DNA of 56,233 nucleotides, taken from the NCBI GenBank assembly GCA_028356795.1, contig JAOMVH010000005.1:1-56233 (forward strand). The letters are read 5' to 3'. Positions 1 to 8,658 of the stretch are shown in pieces (within the stretch, counting starts at the first letter, position 1; each line of letters opens with the position of its first letter). This DNA is from Aliiglaciecola sp. (GTDB lineage Bacteria; Pseudomonadota; Gammaproteobacteria; Enterobacterales; Alteromonadaceae). A model generated the notes under the pieces. That model was given only the letters and a program-made list of their open reading frames with translations, ran no database searches and was not told the origin of the DNA. The translations under genes were made by a program, and so were the position numbers.

Positions 1-429
1 GTTGTTAGCGGGCGCCCTATAAACACCTTCTGATTTCAAAGTATGCACTGCCATTGCAACCATTTCCCAAGCCATGTCTTCATCTACTTCTGAAGTTGGA
101 TTCGAAAACATCTCAAATCCTGTAATTTCCGACAATAACTTTAGACTTTCAGCTTTAACTCTAAGTGAGTCAGTAAAGGCTGAGTTATTCCACCCCCACA
201 TCCATGAGCCACTTCCGGGAGAAAAGGTACCAATAGGAATGAAGTTAGCTTGAACTTTCTTGCCGTCACTAGAACGAAATATAATTCGTTCATTTTTTGG
301 TTCTAGGTCATATCGTTCGAAATGTCCAAGTCCAAATTGATTTTCAAGGTAACTTTGTTTTTTCTCTAAGTCATCATAACTTGAGTCTATAAACGATTGG
401 AATTCTTCATCATCCATGGAAATACTCAT
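1..429 (-). CDS. DUF6882-like cassette protein (partial, C-terminus outside window)
   Basis: An open frame of 143 codons runs leftwards from an ATG at 429 to the window edge with no stop, so the gene is incomplete. The product is acidic and soluble with no signal peptide. It contains the segment GSGSWMWGW near residue 70, which resembles the Trp-rich motif I associate with DUF6882 proteins (function unknown); this family call is from memory and moderate. The start codon lies inside the recombination core that ends the preceding cassette (426-432), and a GGGG run just upstream could serve for ribosome binding. Position and orientation fit the second cassette of the integron, transcribed away from intI. 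Confidence 0.6.
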   Translation of the reverse strand, partial: MSISMDDEEFQSFIDSSYDDLEKKQSYLENQFGLGHFERYDLEPKNERIIFRSSDGKKVQANFIPIGTFSPGSGSWMWGWNNSAFTDSLRVKAESLKLLSEITGFEMFSNPTSEVDEDMAWEMVAMAVHTLKSEGVYRAPANN

Positions 430-533
430 AACACCCCGATAAGGGGCAATTGCTTGCATGCGAAAATCGCGAAGCCGCATGCGAGTAATTGTCCCAGCGA
501 GCGCAGCGAGTGAGCTTGATCGGTTTGTTAGGC
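426..533 (-). other. attC recombination site of cassette 1
   Basis: Read on the - strand from 533 to 426, the site begins with GCCTAAC (R'') directly after the stop codon of the lipoprotein gene. It continues with AAA and CCGATCAAG (L''), and ends with CTTATCGG (L'), GGT and GTTATGA (R' now joined to the next cassette). L'' and L' pair perfectly except for one extra C in L'', which is the extrahelical base typical of attC. R'' pairs exactly with the TTAGGC that begins this cassette at 959-954. The centre holds a further hairpin around two GCATGCG/CGCATGC arms. The length (~108 bp) fits chromosomal-integron attC sites. Confidence 0.88.
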
Positions 534-959
534 ATTTACTTGCTACCTACTTGTAATGAGATTTCTAATGGTTGATCGTTACTTTCTCTTTCAGCCTTAA
601 GGTTTCTAACCCTAAAGTTTGTACCTTGGTTTTCCAAGTTGTACTCCACCAACTCACCGTTTGGCCTTTGTAAAATCCATATTTCGAGCTCTGGGCCATA
701 TGACTCTACACTTACAACATCAATTGTAGAAGATTGAGCATGTGCTCCCTCTTTGGTATGAAGTAGTAAGACAAATATCCGTTGAGCGTTTAGATTAAGT
801 TTTGAGGGTTCAACAAAGCTGGCCTTTTTACTTTCATTTAGCCAAGCAGAAACAGTTCGGTCCTCATCCACTTTACTGGTCGAAGAGCAACTAATAAGAA
901 AAAGTAAAGATACTGAGATGATAAAAGTTTTCATGAAACGTCCTTTGTAAGTGCCTAAC
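432..959 (-). mobile_element. Integron gene cassette 1 (lipoprotein gene plus attC)
   Basis: This is the unit that IntI would excise. It runs from the T after the G of GTTAGGC (960-954) to the G of GTTATGA (432-426), with recombination assumed between G and TT as in known integrons. It contains one gene (536-934) followed by its attC. Closing the circle would rebuild GTTAGGC opposite GCCTAAC, a perfect R'/R'' pair, which supports the boundaries. It is the cassette next to attI, i.e. the position of the most recently inserted cassette in known integrons. Confidence 0.82.
536..934 (-). CDS. Small predicted lipoprotein, integron cassette cargo
   Basis: This 132-residue protein starts with a lipoprotein signal: positive MK, a hydrophobic stretch, and the lipobox LISC at residues 13-16. 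After the cysteine comes a Ser-rich linker and then a folded-looking, mainly polar domain of ~110 residues. It would be exported and lipid-anchored. I do not recognise the family. The gene fills cassette 1 of the integron, with its stop codon two bases before the attC R'' core. Its start is ~20 bp from the attI junction, so it is probably expressed from an integron Pc promoter rather than its own. Confidence 0.72.
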   Translation of the reverse strand: MKTFIISVSLLFLISCSSTSKVDEDRTVSAWLNESKKASFVEPSKLNLNAQRIFVLLLHTKEGAHAQSSTIDVVSVESYGPELEIWILQRPNGELVEYNLENQGTNFRVRNLKAERESNDQPLEISLQVGSK

Positions 960-960
960 A
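954..960 (-). other. attI/cassette junction core site
   Basis: GTTAGGC on the - strand, the consensus GTTRRRY recombination core, sits between the intI promoter side and the first cassette. It marks where attI ends and cassette 1 begins. The rest of attI (961 to about 1040 by analogy with other integrons) cannot be delimited by eye. Confidence 0.78.
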
Positions 961-1320
961 GCTTATTATGTAGACCTCACAGTAACACGCATTCAGTTTC
1001 ACTGCTTATCTCCACAATTCTTTAATCTATATCAGTAGCTTACATTAAAAATCGACTGTTATACCATCAGAAATTCTGCGTGTTACTGAGACTCCTCAGT
1101 AATCCCGGCCTCGCCAAGTTACCAAATCTATACTTTTCAATGCGTTACATATAATGGCTGCTCATTTCCTACATTTACTGAGACTTCACAGTAATTACAT
1201 ACTAAAAACTGAACCTAAAACCATATTTAGTACAGGATACAGAGCAGTTATAACGATTTTATAATGCGTGTTACTGAGAATTCTCAGTAATCACACAACA
1301 AATAAAATTGGAGATACTTT
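961..1320. promoter_or_regulatory. attI / intI promoter region with four near-palindromic repeats
   Basis: This is a non-coding stretch between the cassette junction and intI. It holds four related near-palindromes, at about 973-986, 1083-1102, 1175-1194 and 1271-1290. The best copy, TTACTGAGAATTCTCAGTAA, is fully symmetric. The others keep GA(C/A)(T/C)(T/C)C(A/T)CAGTAA. Two copies are preceded by GCGTG. Spacing between copies is 116, 92 and 96 bp. The arms resemble SOS boxes (CTG...CAG) but the gap is 8, not 10, so LexA binding is doubtful. The last copy lies ~30 bp before the intI start, where an operator would act. GGAG at 1309-1312 is the intI ribosome-binding site. Confidence 0.6.
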
Positions 1321-2268
1321 ATGGCACAAAGCCCGTTTCTTGAAGAAGTGCGCAAAATAATGAGGACCAAGCACTACTCTATTCAGACTGAAAAAACCTA
1401 CCTTCTTTGGATAAAGCGGTTCATTCTTTTCAGCCAAAAACGCCATCCAAAAGACTTAGGTGAACGAGAGGTCACTGCGTTTCTGACTCACCTTGCTGTC
1501 GACAGGCATGTTACATCTTCAACACAAAACCTCGCACTGTGCGCTATCGTGTTTATGTATAAGCACGTCTTTGAACGAGAGTTAACGCTTTTACCGGATA
1601 CTGTTCGAGCTAGAGCACCTAAACGAGTGCCTACGGTACTAAGCCATGATGAAGCAATGAGCATCATTGGCCAGATGAATGAAAAATATCGCCTGATGTT
1701 TTCGTTGCTTTATGGCTGTGGCTTACGCAAAGCTGAACTGCTTAAACTTAGAGTCAAAGACATCGACTTCGCTGCGAAAAGTGTTTTTGTGTTTAGAGGA
1801 AAAGGGGGTAAAGATAGAGTGACGATGTTACCTAACAATCTAACAGCCTCACTTAAGATTCAAATCGATGCAGTTCGACAAATTCATCAAAAAGACATTG
1901 CTGAGGGTAGTGGTGAAACCAGCTTGCCTGCAGGATTAGCAAGAAAATACCCCTATGCTATTAAAGAGTTCAAATGGCAGTATTTATTCCCCTCAACAAA
2001 CCGATGTCAGCATCCAGTGGATGGTTATTATTGTCGGCATCACCTTCATTGGACGGCATTGAGAAAAGCAGTTAAAGCTTCAGGGGTTACAAAGCATGTG
2101 ACTGCACATACCTTCAGGCACTCCTTTGCAACACAACTGTTGCTTTCTGGTGCTGATATCAGAACGGTACAAGAGTTACTAGGCCACAACGACCTAAGAA
2201 CCACTCAAATTTACACTCATGTTATTGGCCAGCATTCTTCTGGAACAACGAGCCCATTAGATAGGTAA
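1321..2268 (+). CDS. intI: Integron integrase (tyrosine recombinase)
   Basis: This 315-residue protein catalyses site-specific insertion and excision of cassettes between attI and attC. An N-terminal SAM-like core-binding domain (about 1-90) precedes a catalytic domain with R136, K164, H263, R266, H289 and nucleophile Y298. The feature that separates IntI from XerC/D is the extra block around 207-224 (LARKYPYAIKEFKWQY), which contacts the extrahelical bases of attC; it is present. The C-terminus GTTSPLDR is also typical of IntI. The gene is intact and divergent from the cassettes, the standard integron layout. An ATG with GGAG upstream sets the start. Chromosomal-type IntI is more likely than the class 1 type, judging by sequence differences and context. 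Confidence 0.94.
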   Translation: MAQSPFLEEVRKIMRTKHYSIQTEKTYLLWIKRFILFSQKRHPKDLGEREVTAFLTHLAVDRHVTSSTQNLALCAIVFMYKHVFERELTLLPDTVRARAPKRVPTVLSHDEAMSIIGQMNEKYRLMFSLLYGCGLRKAELLKLRVKDIDFAAKSVFVFRGKGGKDRVTMLPNNLTASLKIQIDAVRQIHQKDIAEGSGETSLPAGLARKYPYAIKEFKWQYLFPSTNRCQHPVDGYYCRHHLHWTALRKAVKASGVTKHVTAHTFRHSFATQLLLSGADIRTVQELLGHNDLRTTQIYTHVIGQHSSGTTSPLDR

Positions 2269-2681
2269 TTCTTTGGTGGACGAATGTCTGCTATTGGCGA
2301 TATGGGTAGCAAGAGAATAAAAGCTAAAGTTTGCGACACTCGATAGTGACCGCTTACCACCCAAAGGGATTGATCACGCTTACAGCTGCGAATTTGCGAT
2401 TACTCAGTTCTGCCGCTGGGCGGAGACCACCCAATGACGATCCGCCATTCGATCATCATGTTAATTCAGCATCACTAGGTATCGCAGTTGGTGCGAAATC
2501 ATGAGTCCAAAGTCTGATGTTCAACTCTTCGGTGCCATTACGGGACGACCATCCTTCCACCTGATCATCCCCACCATGTGCCGCAAGCAGATATTGAGTT
2601 CATTTAATATAAAAGTATCTAGGTGACGGGGTTATGTGCCTTTGCCGCGATTTCAATCAACAAATAATGAAAGGAACTCAG
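2269..2681. other. Intergenic region, no gene recognised
   Basis: About 410 bp separate intI from the next gene. I see no coding frame with a plausible start and ribosome-binding site, and no tRNA or attC core. A short region near 2345-2425 has paired elements such as ACCACCCAAAGGG and GAGACCACCCAATG, which may be remnants of decayed mobile DNA. The right end carries AAGGA at 2671-2675, the ribosome-binding site of the following gene. Confidence 0.4.
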
Positions 2682-3254
2682 ATGAAAAAGTTGTTTTTGA
2701 CTTTCTGTCTGCTATTACCAACTTTGTTTGCTAATGCCGAGCAGCCTCTTACCAAAGATCTTGTCGTCAACCTCCAGAGCACCATGACGCAACTTGAAAA
2801 GTTACAAGATAAATATCCCGCCCTGAAAGAAGAAGATATAAACGCGAATTTGTTCAATACCAAAAATCAGTTAGCTTTGATAGAGGCCGCAGGAGCGACT
2901 AATGCCATTGAAAAAGTAGTAAAAGGTGCGGGCTTCGATGATATTGAATCTTTTTTGGAATATGCCCAGCGTATGACCAGCAGTATGTTTACCGTAATGA
3001 AAGAACAAATGCCCCCGGGCATGAATATGGATGCCTTGATTAAACGGCAGGAAAGTACACTGTCGGCAATAAAATCATCAGGACTGCCTGAAACTACCAT
3101 CGCAGAAATGAAGAAAGGCCTAGCAGAAATGAAAGCTCAGGCAGAGATGATGGAAAAGGCCGCTGTTCATGCCAAGCCAGGCGATGTTTCTTTCATGCGT
3201 CAAAACCTGGCTTGGGTGATGCAGCAATTTGAGGCTTCTATGGGGGCAAACTGA
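2682..3254 (+). CDS. Predicted periplasmic helical protein, function unknown
   Basis: This is a 190-residue protein with a clear Sec signal peptide (MKKLF... ending FANA, about 19 residues), followed by an almost wholly alpha-helical, Met-rich mature part of repeated amphipathic stretches. The start at 2682 is chosen over an upstream in-frame ATG at 2634 because AAGGA lies 6 bases before it and the signal peptide begins there. No metal-binding or catalytic motif is visible. I do not recognise the family, though small helical periplasmic proteins like this are common in Alteromonadales. It stands alone between the integron and a leftward gene, so the context gives no function. Confidence 0.75.
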   Translation: MKKLFLTFCLLLPTLFANAEQPLTKDLVVNLQSTMTQLEKLQDKYPALKEEDINANLFNTKNQLALIEAAGATNAIEKVVKGAGFDDIESFLEYAQRMTSSMFTVMKEQMPPGMNMDALIKRQESTLSAIKSSGLPETTIAEMKKGLAEMKAQAEMMEKAAVHAKPGDVSFMRQNLAWVMQQFEASMGAN

Positions 3255-3520
3255 TCCCCGCTTTAGCGAGAATGACAAGGCGCAAATCCCCCCAATTAGT
3301 TCTACCACCAATTTAGAGGGCGGGTTTTCATGAGTTACTAATCTCTTGAAGCAAAAACGTTGGTTAGGTTGATAAAGGGCGAATGTTTGCTATCAAAAAC
3401 GTTTTGATTTTTAATGGTTGATACCGAGTGCTGTAATTCGCTCTAACCGTCTGCAAGGTTGGGTCCAAACCAATCAACCAAAACCGCCAGATTGGTAGCT
3501 GCTGTTATGTCAGCTTCATG

Positions 3521-3946
3521 TTACGCAATAACCATTTTTGATATCTCTATCGTAAATCCGATTAAGGCCAAAACTAGTCCAACACCTCCGATAGCATTTC
3601 CTCTACCAAGCACAATGCCGAGCCTTACAAACATTTTACTAATATAAATGACAACACTGAGAAATACGGTAAACACAGTAAATGCGACGTTTGCGATTAT
3701 GCTCATCGAAGGGTCCCAAATTGAGACTATTGCTACACAGATAACCCAAATAAAAATATACGACCCTATCGCAATTCGACTCCAGTCCTTTCTAGTCCCG
3801 GGTCTGCGTACAAAGCGGAACTGAACTCTTTCGAAGAAAGCTTTGAGGTTTTCCGCTTGCGCAGGTAAGTACAGCTCGATGGTAACCAGCAATAAACCGA
3901 TGATTTGTATAGTAAAACTTACCCAGTATATTACGTTACCAGCCAA
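3521..3946 (-). CDS. Small integral membrane protein, function unknown
   Basis: The product is 141 residues with four predicted membrane segments (about 7-25, 61-80, 84-105 and 119-139) and a basic cytoplasmic-looking loop (36-57, with many Arg/Lys). The start is a TTG at 3946-3944, supported by GGGAGG nine bases upstream and by the absence of an ATG before the first membrane segment. I do not recognise a family and the neighbours are unrelated. Codon use and length look like a real gene. Confidence 0.6.
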   Translation of the reverse strand: MAGNVIYWVSFTIQIIGLLLVTIELYLPAQAENLKAFFERVQFRFVRRPGTRKDWSRIAIGSYIFIWVICVAIVSIWDPSMSIIANVAFTVFTVFLSVVIYISKMFVRLGIVLGRGNAIGGVGLVLALIGFTIEISKMVIA

Positions 3947-4150
3947 AAGGTCTTAACCTCCCATAGTCATATTGAATGATATCTAGATTGCTCACAAAGT
4001 TAACATAAAACTATTGGTGATATAACGCCATTTTTATACATTACGCAGCGTCAAGGTATTGATCATACAAGCGAATGCAAGTGCGATACCTTCGACAATG
4101 TTATTTTTATCAGCGTTTGAAATAAGAAAATGGGAACTCAGTGAAATAGG

Positions 4151-4540
4151 CTATTCAATGGATTGCAGCTTCTCAATAATGGCTTGATTGGCGGCTGGGA
4201 ATGCTAATTCGAGCAGATTTTCAATCTCAACCCAACGGGTCAGTTGCCCTTCCTTACCATGGGGATCATGGTCAAAGCCTTCCACCAATGAAATATGCAA
4301 GCAAACTTGTTTATCTCCATAGTCATGTTCTATCAGCATCAAAGGCGTTTGTTGGGTAACGTTTATGCCAACTTCTTCAGCCAGCTCGCGCTCCATTGCT
4401 TGCTCGACACTTTCACCGCTTTCAATTTTACCGCCAGGGAACTCCCACAAGCCGCCCTGATGTAAATCATCGGCTCGCTTACTAATAAAAATTTGCGTTC
4501 CTTTTTTGATTACGCCAACGGCGACATTAACCACTTTCAT
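4151..4540 (-). CDS. mutT: 8-oxo-dGTP diphosphatase MutT
   Basis: This Nudix hydrolase clears oxidised 8-oxo-dGTP from the nucleotide pool, hydrolysing it to 8-oxo-dGMP and pyrophosphate and so preventing A:T to C:G changes. It has 129 residues, the size of E. coli MutT. The complete Nudix box runs from G37 to I59 (GGKIESGE...RELAEEVGI), with the REL-EE glutamates for metal binding. The gene follows secA in the same direction, as in many gammaproteobacteria. It is separated from secA by a hairpin terminator, so some independent expression is likely. Confidence 0.93.
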   Translation of the reverse strand: MKVVNVAVGVIKKGTQIFISKRADDLHQGGLWEFPGGKIESGESVEQAMERELAEEVGINVTQQTPLMLIEHDYGDKQVCLHISLVEGFDHDPHGKEGQLTRWVEIENLLELAFPAANQAIIEKLQSIE

Positions 4541-4580
4541 TGTTACTCACTTTAAATTATGCAGGCTGGGCTGCCGGGAA

Positions 4581-4614
4581 AAATAAAAAAGGGATAGCTC
4601 ATGCCATCCCTTTT
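4581..4614 (-). terminator. Rho-independent terminator after secA
   Basis: On the - strand an AAAAGGGAT / ATCCCTTTT hairpin with a short loop is followed by TTTTTTATTTTT. It lies 24 bp beyond the secA stop codon and 40 bp before mutT. Confidence 0.85.
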
Positions 4615-4637
4615 AGGTTCTTGCTACACAGATAATG

Positions 4638-7358
4638 TTACTTAAGTTTACCGTGGCATTGTTTGTACTTTTTACCAGACCCACAAGGGCACGGATCATT
4701 ACGGCCAACTTTTGGCCCTTCTCGTACTTCTGGTTTAGAGCCTGACGCAGCGGTATCTTCACTCTCGTTTGGTGAGTCATGCTCGAAGTTTTTAGGTCCT
4801 TCATCAGCTTGGCGGCGCTGTTCTTCAACGGCTTCAACATCTGATTCAGCTTGAACACGCACTTTGCTCAGAATATTGATCACTTCAACCTTAAGGTTTT
4901 CTAACATTTCTGAGAACAACTGGAATGATTCACGCTTATATTCTTGCTTTGGATTTTTCTGAGCATAACCCCGTAAATGGATTCCTTGGCGAAGATGATC
5001 CATCGCCGCCAAATGCTCTTTCCAAGAACTATCAAGGTTCTGCAACATGACCGCTTTTTCAAACTGCCTCATGACATCAGGACCGACCGTTTCTTCTTTA
5101 ACTCGATAAGCTTCTTTTACTTCATGTAAGATTCGCTCACGAAGCTTCTCTTCGAACAACTTATCATCTTCGTCAAGCCAGGTTTGGATCGGTAATTCCA
5201 TTAAATAATCACCTTTGATCCGCTCTTCAAGACCAGCGACATCCCACATTTCCTCTAATGACTGAGGAGGAATGTAGTCATCTATCAGGCTACTTGTCAC
5301 ATCTTCTCTAATCGCATCGATGGTGTCACTAATGTCACCCTCGTCCAGCAACTCATTACGTTGCTCGTAGATGACCTTACGTTGATCGTTGGCCACGTCA
5401 TCAAACTCAAGCAGCTGCTTACGCATGTCGAAGTTTCTGCCTTCCACTTTACGTTGTGCATTTTCGATAGCTCTGGTTACCCATGGGTGCTCAATCGCTT
5501 CACCGTGTTCCATACCCAAGCGTTTCATCATGTTGCCCATTTTTTCGGAGGCAAAAATACGCATTAAGGCATCTTCTAATGACAAGTAGAAACGTGAAGA
5601 CCCCGGGTCACCTTGTCGTCCTGAACGGCCTCGAAGCTGGTTATCGATACGTCTAGATTCGTGACGTTCAGTACCTATAATATGCAAACCACCAGCTTCA
5701 AGCACTTTTTTGTGCTCTTCTTCCCACTGGGCTTTGATTTTTTCGACTTTCTCAGGCTTAGGGTCATTAATTTTAGCAATTTCAGACTGCCAGTTACCAC
5801 CCAATACGATATCCGTGCCACGACCAGCCATGTTAGTAGCAATCGTCACCGCACCGGCTCTACCAGCCTGAGCAATAATATCCGCTTCGCGCAAATGCTG
5901 TTTGGCGTTCAATACTTCGTGAGGTATCTTGGCTTTTTTCAGTACACCCGATATCAACTCTGAGTTTTCAATTGATACTGTACCTACCAGCGTTGGCTGA
6001 CCACGTTTCACACATTCTTTGATATCTTCGACAATCGCTTCATATTTTTCAGCGGCAGTCAGGTAGATTAAATCTGCTTTGTCTTTACGGATCATTTCGC
6101 GGTTAGTTGGAATAACCACGGTTTCAAGACCATAAATAGAGTTAAATTCAAACGCTTCGGTATCCGCCGTACCTGTCATACCAGACAGTTTTTCGTACAA
6201 ACGAAAGTAGTTTTGGAAAGTAATTGATGCCAAGGTTTGGTTTTCGTTTTGAATCTTAACGTTTTCTTTGGCTTCGACCGCCTGATGCAGACCTTCAGAC
6301 CAACGACGACCTTCCATCGTACGGCCAGTGTGCTCATCAACGATAACGATTTCGTCATCTTTAACAATGTAATCAACGTCTTTACTAAACAATTTATGCG
6401 CACGTAAAGCCGCGTTGACATGATGTAATAATGAGATGTTGGCAGCAGAGAACAAGGAGTCTTCTTCATTCAAGATACCCTGTCGTTGTAAGATTTCTTC
6501 CACGTGGATTTGTCCACGTTCAGTAAGATGAATTTGCTTACCTTTTTCATCAATGGTGAAGTCTCCCTCACCCTCTTTTCCTGCTTCATCACCTTCTTTG
6601 TCTTCTGCTTCTTGTTGGATGAGTTCAGGGATAATCAGGTTAATTTTGCGATACAGTTCTGAACTATCTTCAGCCTGACCGGATATAATTAATGGTGTTC
6701 TAGCTTCATCAATCAAGATAGAGTCAACTTCATCGATAACCGCAAAATTCAGGCCTCGTTGCACCCGATCTTGCGGGCTAAAAGCCATGTTGTCACGCAG
6801 GTAGTCAAAGCCAAATTCATTGTTGGTACCATATGTGATGTCAGCGGTATAAGCTTCTTTCTTTTCAGGATGAGACATCCCAGGTACATTACAACCCACA
6901 GTTAAACCAAGAAATTCAAAAAGCGGTCTACTCCAATCGGCATCACGCTTTGCCAAATAGTCGTTCACTGTAATGACATGAACGCCCTTGCCAGATAATC
7001 CATTCAAGTATGCAGGAAGTGTTGATGTAAGGGTTTTACCCTCACCCGTACGCATTTCAGATATTTTGCCTTGATGTAATACTTGTCCACCGACCATTTG
7101 CACATCAAAGTGACGCATTTTGAACACGCGCTTACTCGCTTCGCGCACAATAGCAAAGGCTTCTATGAGGATATCATCAAGTGTCTGACCGTCAGCGAGA
7201 CGTTGCTTAAACTCTGTAGTTTTAGCTTTTATCTCGTCATCACTTAACCCTTCGTACTCGTTTTCAAGTTGATTGATGTGAGTGACGTTTTTATTCAGTT
7301 TTTTCAACAGGCGGTCGTTTCGACTACCAAAAATCTTTTTAAATATGCTCGAAAACAT
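4638..7358 (-). CDS. secA: Preprotein translocase ATPase SecA
   Basis: SecA is the motor that pushes unfolded proteins through SecYEG at the inner membrane. The 906-residue length is normal. Walker A MRTGEGKT lies at 102-109, and the Walker B/DEAD region [14 protein letters not shown] around 207-220. The second nucleotide-binding domain includes [11 protein letters not shown] and the [13 protein letters not shown] arginine-finger region. The C-terminal Zn/SecB-binding tail has [14 protein letters not shown] near 890-903. The gene sits downstream of lpxC and an M23 peptidase with terminators on both sides, so it probably has its own promoter in 7359-7420. No secM-like leader gene is visible upstream. 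Confidence 0.98.
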   Translation of the reverse strand: MFSSIFKKIFGSRNDRLLKKLNKNVTHINQLENEYEGLSDDEIKAKTTEFKQRLADGQTLDDILIEAFAIVREASKRVFKMRHFDVQMVGGQVLHQGKISEMRTGEGKTLTSTLPAYLNGLSGKGVHVITVNDYLAKRDADWSRPLFEFLGLTVGCNVPGMSHPEKKEAYTADITYGTNNEFGFDYLRDNMAFSPQDRVQRGLNFAVIDEVDSILIDEARTPLIISGQAEDSSELYRKINLIIPELIQQEAEDKEGDEAGKEGEGDFTIDEKGKQIHLTERGQIHVEEILQRQGILNEEDSLFSAANISLLHHVNAALRAHKLFSKDVDYIVKDDEIVIVDEHTGRTMEGRRWSEGLHQAVEAKENVKIQNENQTLASITFQNYFRLYEKLSGMTGTADTEAFEFNSIYGLETVVIPTNREMIRKDKADLIYLTAAEKYEAIVEDIKECVKRGQPTLVGTVSIENSELISGVLKKAKIPHEVLNAKQHLREADIIAQAGRAGAVTIATNMAGRGTDIVLGGNWQSEIAKINDPKPEKVEKIKAQWEEEHKKVLEAGGLHIIGTERHESRRIDNQLRGRSGRQGDPGSSRFYLSLEDALMRIFASEKMGNMMKRLGMEHGEAIEHPWVTRAIENAQRKVEGRNFDMRKQLLEFDDVANDQRKVIYEQRNELLDEGDISDTIDAIREDVTSSLIDDYIPPQSLEEMWDVAGLEERIKGDYLMELPIQTWLDEDDKLFEEKLRERILHEVKEAYRVKEETVGPDVMRQFEKAVMLQNLDSSWKEHLAAMDHLRQGIHLRGYAQKNPKQEYKRESFQLFSEMLENLKVEVINILSKVRVQAESDVEAVEEQRRQADEGPKNFEHDSPNESEDTAASGSKPEVREGPKVGRNDPCPCGSGKKYKQCHGKLK

Positions 7359-7413
7359 GGATTTACAGCTTCCAATCTAACGGATTAAACTATCTGCGTC
7401 ATTGCTAGATAGC

Positions 7414-7450
7414 GAAAATAAAACAATCGGCTCCATGTGGAGCCGATTGT
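7414..7450 (-). terminator. Rho-independent terminator after M23 peptidase gene
   Basis: A perfect 12-bp stem (ACAATCGGCTCC and its complement) with a four-base loop lies at 7423-7450. On the - strand it is followed by a TTTTATTTT tract. It separates the peptidase gene from secA. Confidence 0.85.
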
Positions 7451-7478
7451 CAAAAACTTTTGGGGTAATACCCTAGAG

Positions 7479-8384
7479 TCAGCGATTTTTATATACAAAA
7501 GGCAAGGGATCTTGCTGTTTTCCGTGTTTTAATACTTCATAATGTACGTGAGCACCAGTCGACCTTCCTGTGCTCCCCATTACCGCAATTTGTTGTCCTT
7601 TTGTGATCACGTCGCCGATTTTAACACTGAGTGCTTTGTTATGACCATAGCGTGTCACGATCCCGTCGCCGTGATCTATTTCTACCAGTTGGCCATAGCC
7701 ATATCTATCGCCCGACCAAGTTACAAGGCCGGCCCCAGTTGACACCACTGGCTCGCCTTCTTTTCCGGCGAAATCTAAACCGTTATGCATCGCTGGCAAT
7801 CCACTAAACGGGTCTTTTCTTACGCCATAGTAGGAAGATAACCAACCAGACTTAATCGGTCTACCAGTCAGTTCGACTTGTTCTTTGATATGGTGATTCA
7901 TCATGATGGATTCAAGGGCAGCCAACTGCTGAGTTTTACTATCAAGGGTATGTAAGGCCATATCGATAGCATCTAGCATCTCATTATTACCACTAATGGT
8001 AATTTCAGATTCACCTAATGGGCCGCCAATAGCCGGCAGTTGGTTAAAGCTAAACTCTTCTTGACTCAAGCCAGCTTGATCGACCAAACGTGCACCTAAT
8101 GCGTTAACACGTTGAATTTCACTTTGTACATCTGCTAGCTTCAACATAATGCCGGCAAGTTGTTGTTGTGTTGCTGTTCGCAGCTCGGTTACTTCTTGCT
8201 GTTGCTGCACAAACCCACTTTGAGCAAATTCGATTCTCGCTTGTGTGTCTTCAACATCATTGGTCGAGCGGCTAGACACAAGTAACAATCCACACAACAA
8301 AACAAAAGACGTAGAAAGCCTTCTCTTACCAATTTGGTAGGAGTACTCTCTTGTTTTGCCTTTGTAGTGGAGTGTCAAACTCAT
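7479..8384 (-). CDS. M23 (LytM-type) metallopeptidase, membrane-anchored
   Basis: The protein has 301 residues. One membrane segment (about 25-38) follows a short cytoplasmic N-terminus, then comes a coiled coil (about 45-100) and a C-terminal M23 peptidase domain (about 180-295). The zinc ligands H200 and D204 (HNGLD) and the HVH motif with H279 and H281 are intact, so it is probably an active peptidoglycan endopeptidase in the periplasm rather than an inactive EnvC/NlpD-type activator. It lies between lpxC and secA, the place where secM is found in enterobacteria. The pairing with the division cluster suggests a role in wall remodelling; that role is inferred. Confidence 0.88.
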   Translation of the reverse strand: MSLTLHYKGKTREYSYQIGKRRLSTSFVLLCGLLLVSSRSTNDVEDTQARIEFAQSGFVQQQQEVTELRTATQQQLAGIMLKLADVQSEIQRVNALGARLVDQAGLSQEEFSFNQLPAIGGPLGESEITISGNNEMLDAIDMALHTLDSKTQQLAALESIMMNHHIKEQVELTGRPIKSGWLSSYYGVRKDPFSGLPAMHNGLDFAGKEGEPVVSTGAGLVTWSGDRYGYGQLVEIDHGDGIVTRYGHNKALSVKIGDVITKGQQIAVMGSTGRSTGAHVHYEVLKHGKQQDPLPFVYKNR

Positions 8385-8618
8385 GTTTATTTTGTCTCTT
8401 TTGCATTTAAGCCGGCAGGCATTCTATTCGTCTTCGTACAATTAATGAAGTACTTTTAGGTATTTAAAGCCAATCAAATTGATTAAAATTTATACAATTG
8501 TATCGACTTTATTCAATTTTTACTTGGCTTAATTTTTCAAATTTTTATATATCAGTTAACAATACCTTGTAAAATATGTGGTTATCAAGGCCTTTTACTG
8601 AGGTTATATTAACGCACA

Positions 8619-8646
8619 AATAAAAATGCCGCAAAATGCGGCATTT
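8619..8646 (-). terminator. Rho-independent terminator after lpxC
   Basis: AAATGCCGC and GCGGCATTT form a 9-bp stem around AAAAT. The - strand continues with TTATTTG, giving a U-rich tail. It ends the dcw/lpxC transcript just past the lpxC stop. Confidence 0.85.
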
Positions 8647-8658
8647 AAAAAAATCAAA

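Noticed and set aside
966-1292. SOS (LexA) boxes in front of intI
   Set aside because: The arms look right but the gap between CTG and CAG is 8 bases in every copy; LexA boxes of gammaproteobacteria need 10. Kept as an unexplained repeat instead.
966-1292. CRISPR-like array from the repeated palindromes
   Set aside because: Only four imperfect copies with unequal spacers of about 70-95 bp and no cas genes; not a CRISPR array.
4613-4858. Small leftward frame overlapping the secA 3' end
   Set aside because: It lies in another frame over the conserved SecA C-terminal tail and includes the terminator region.
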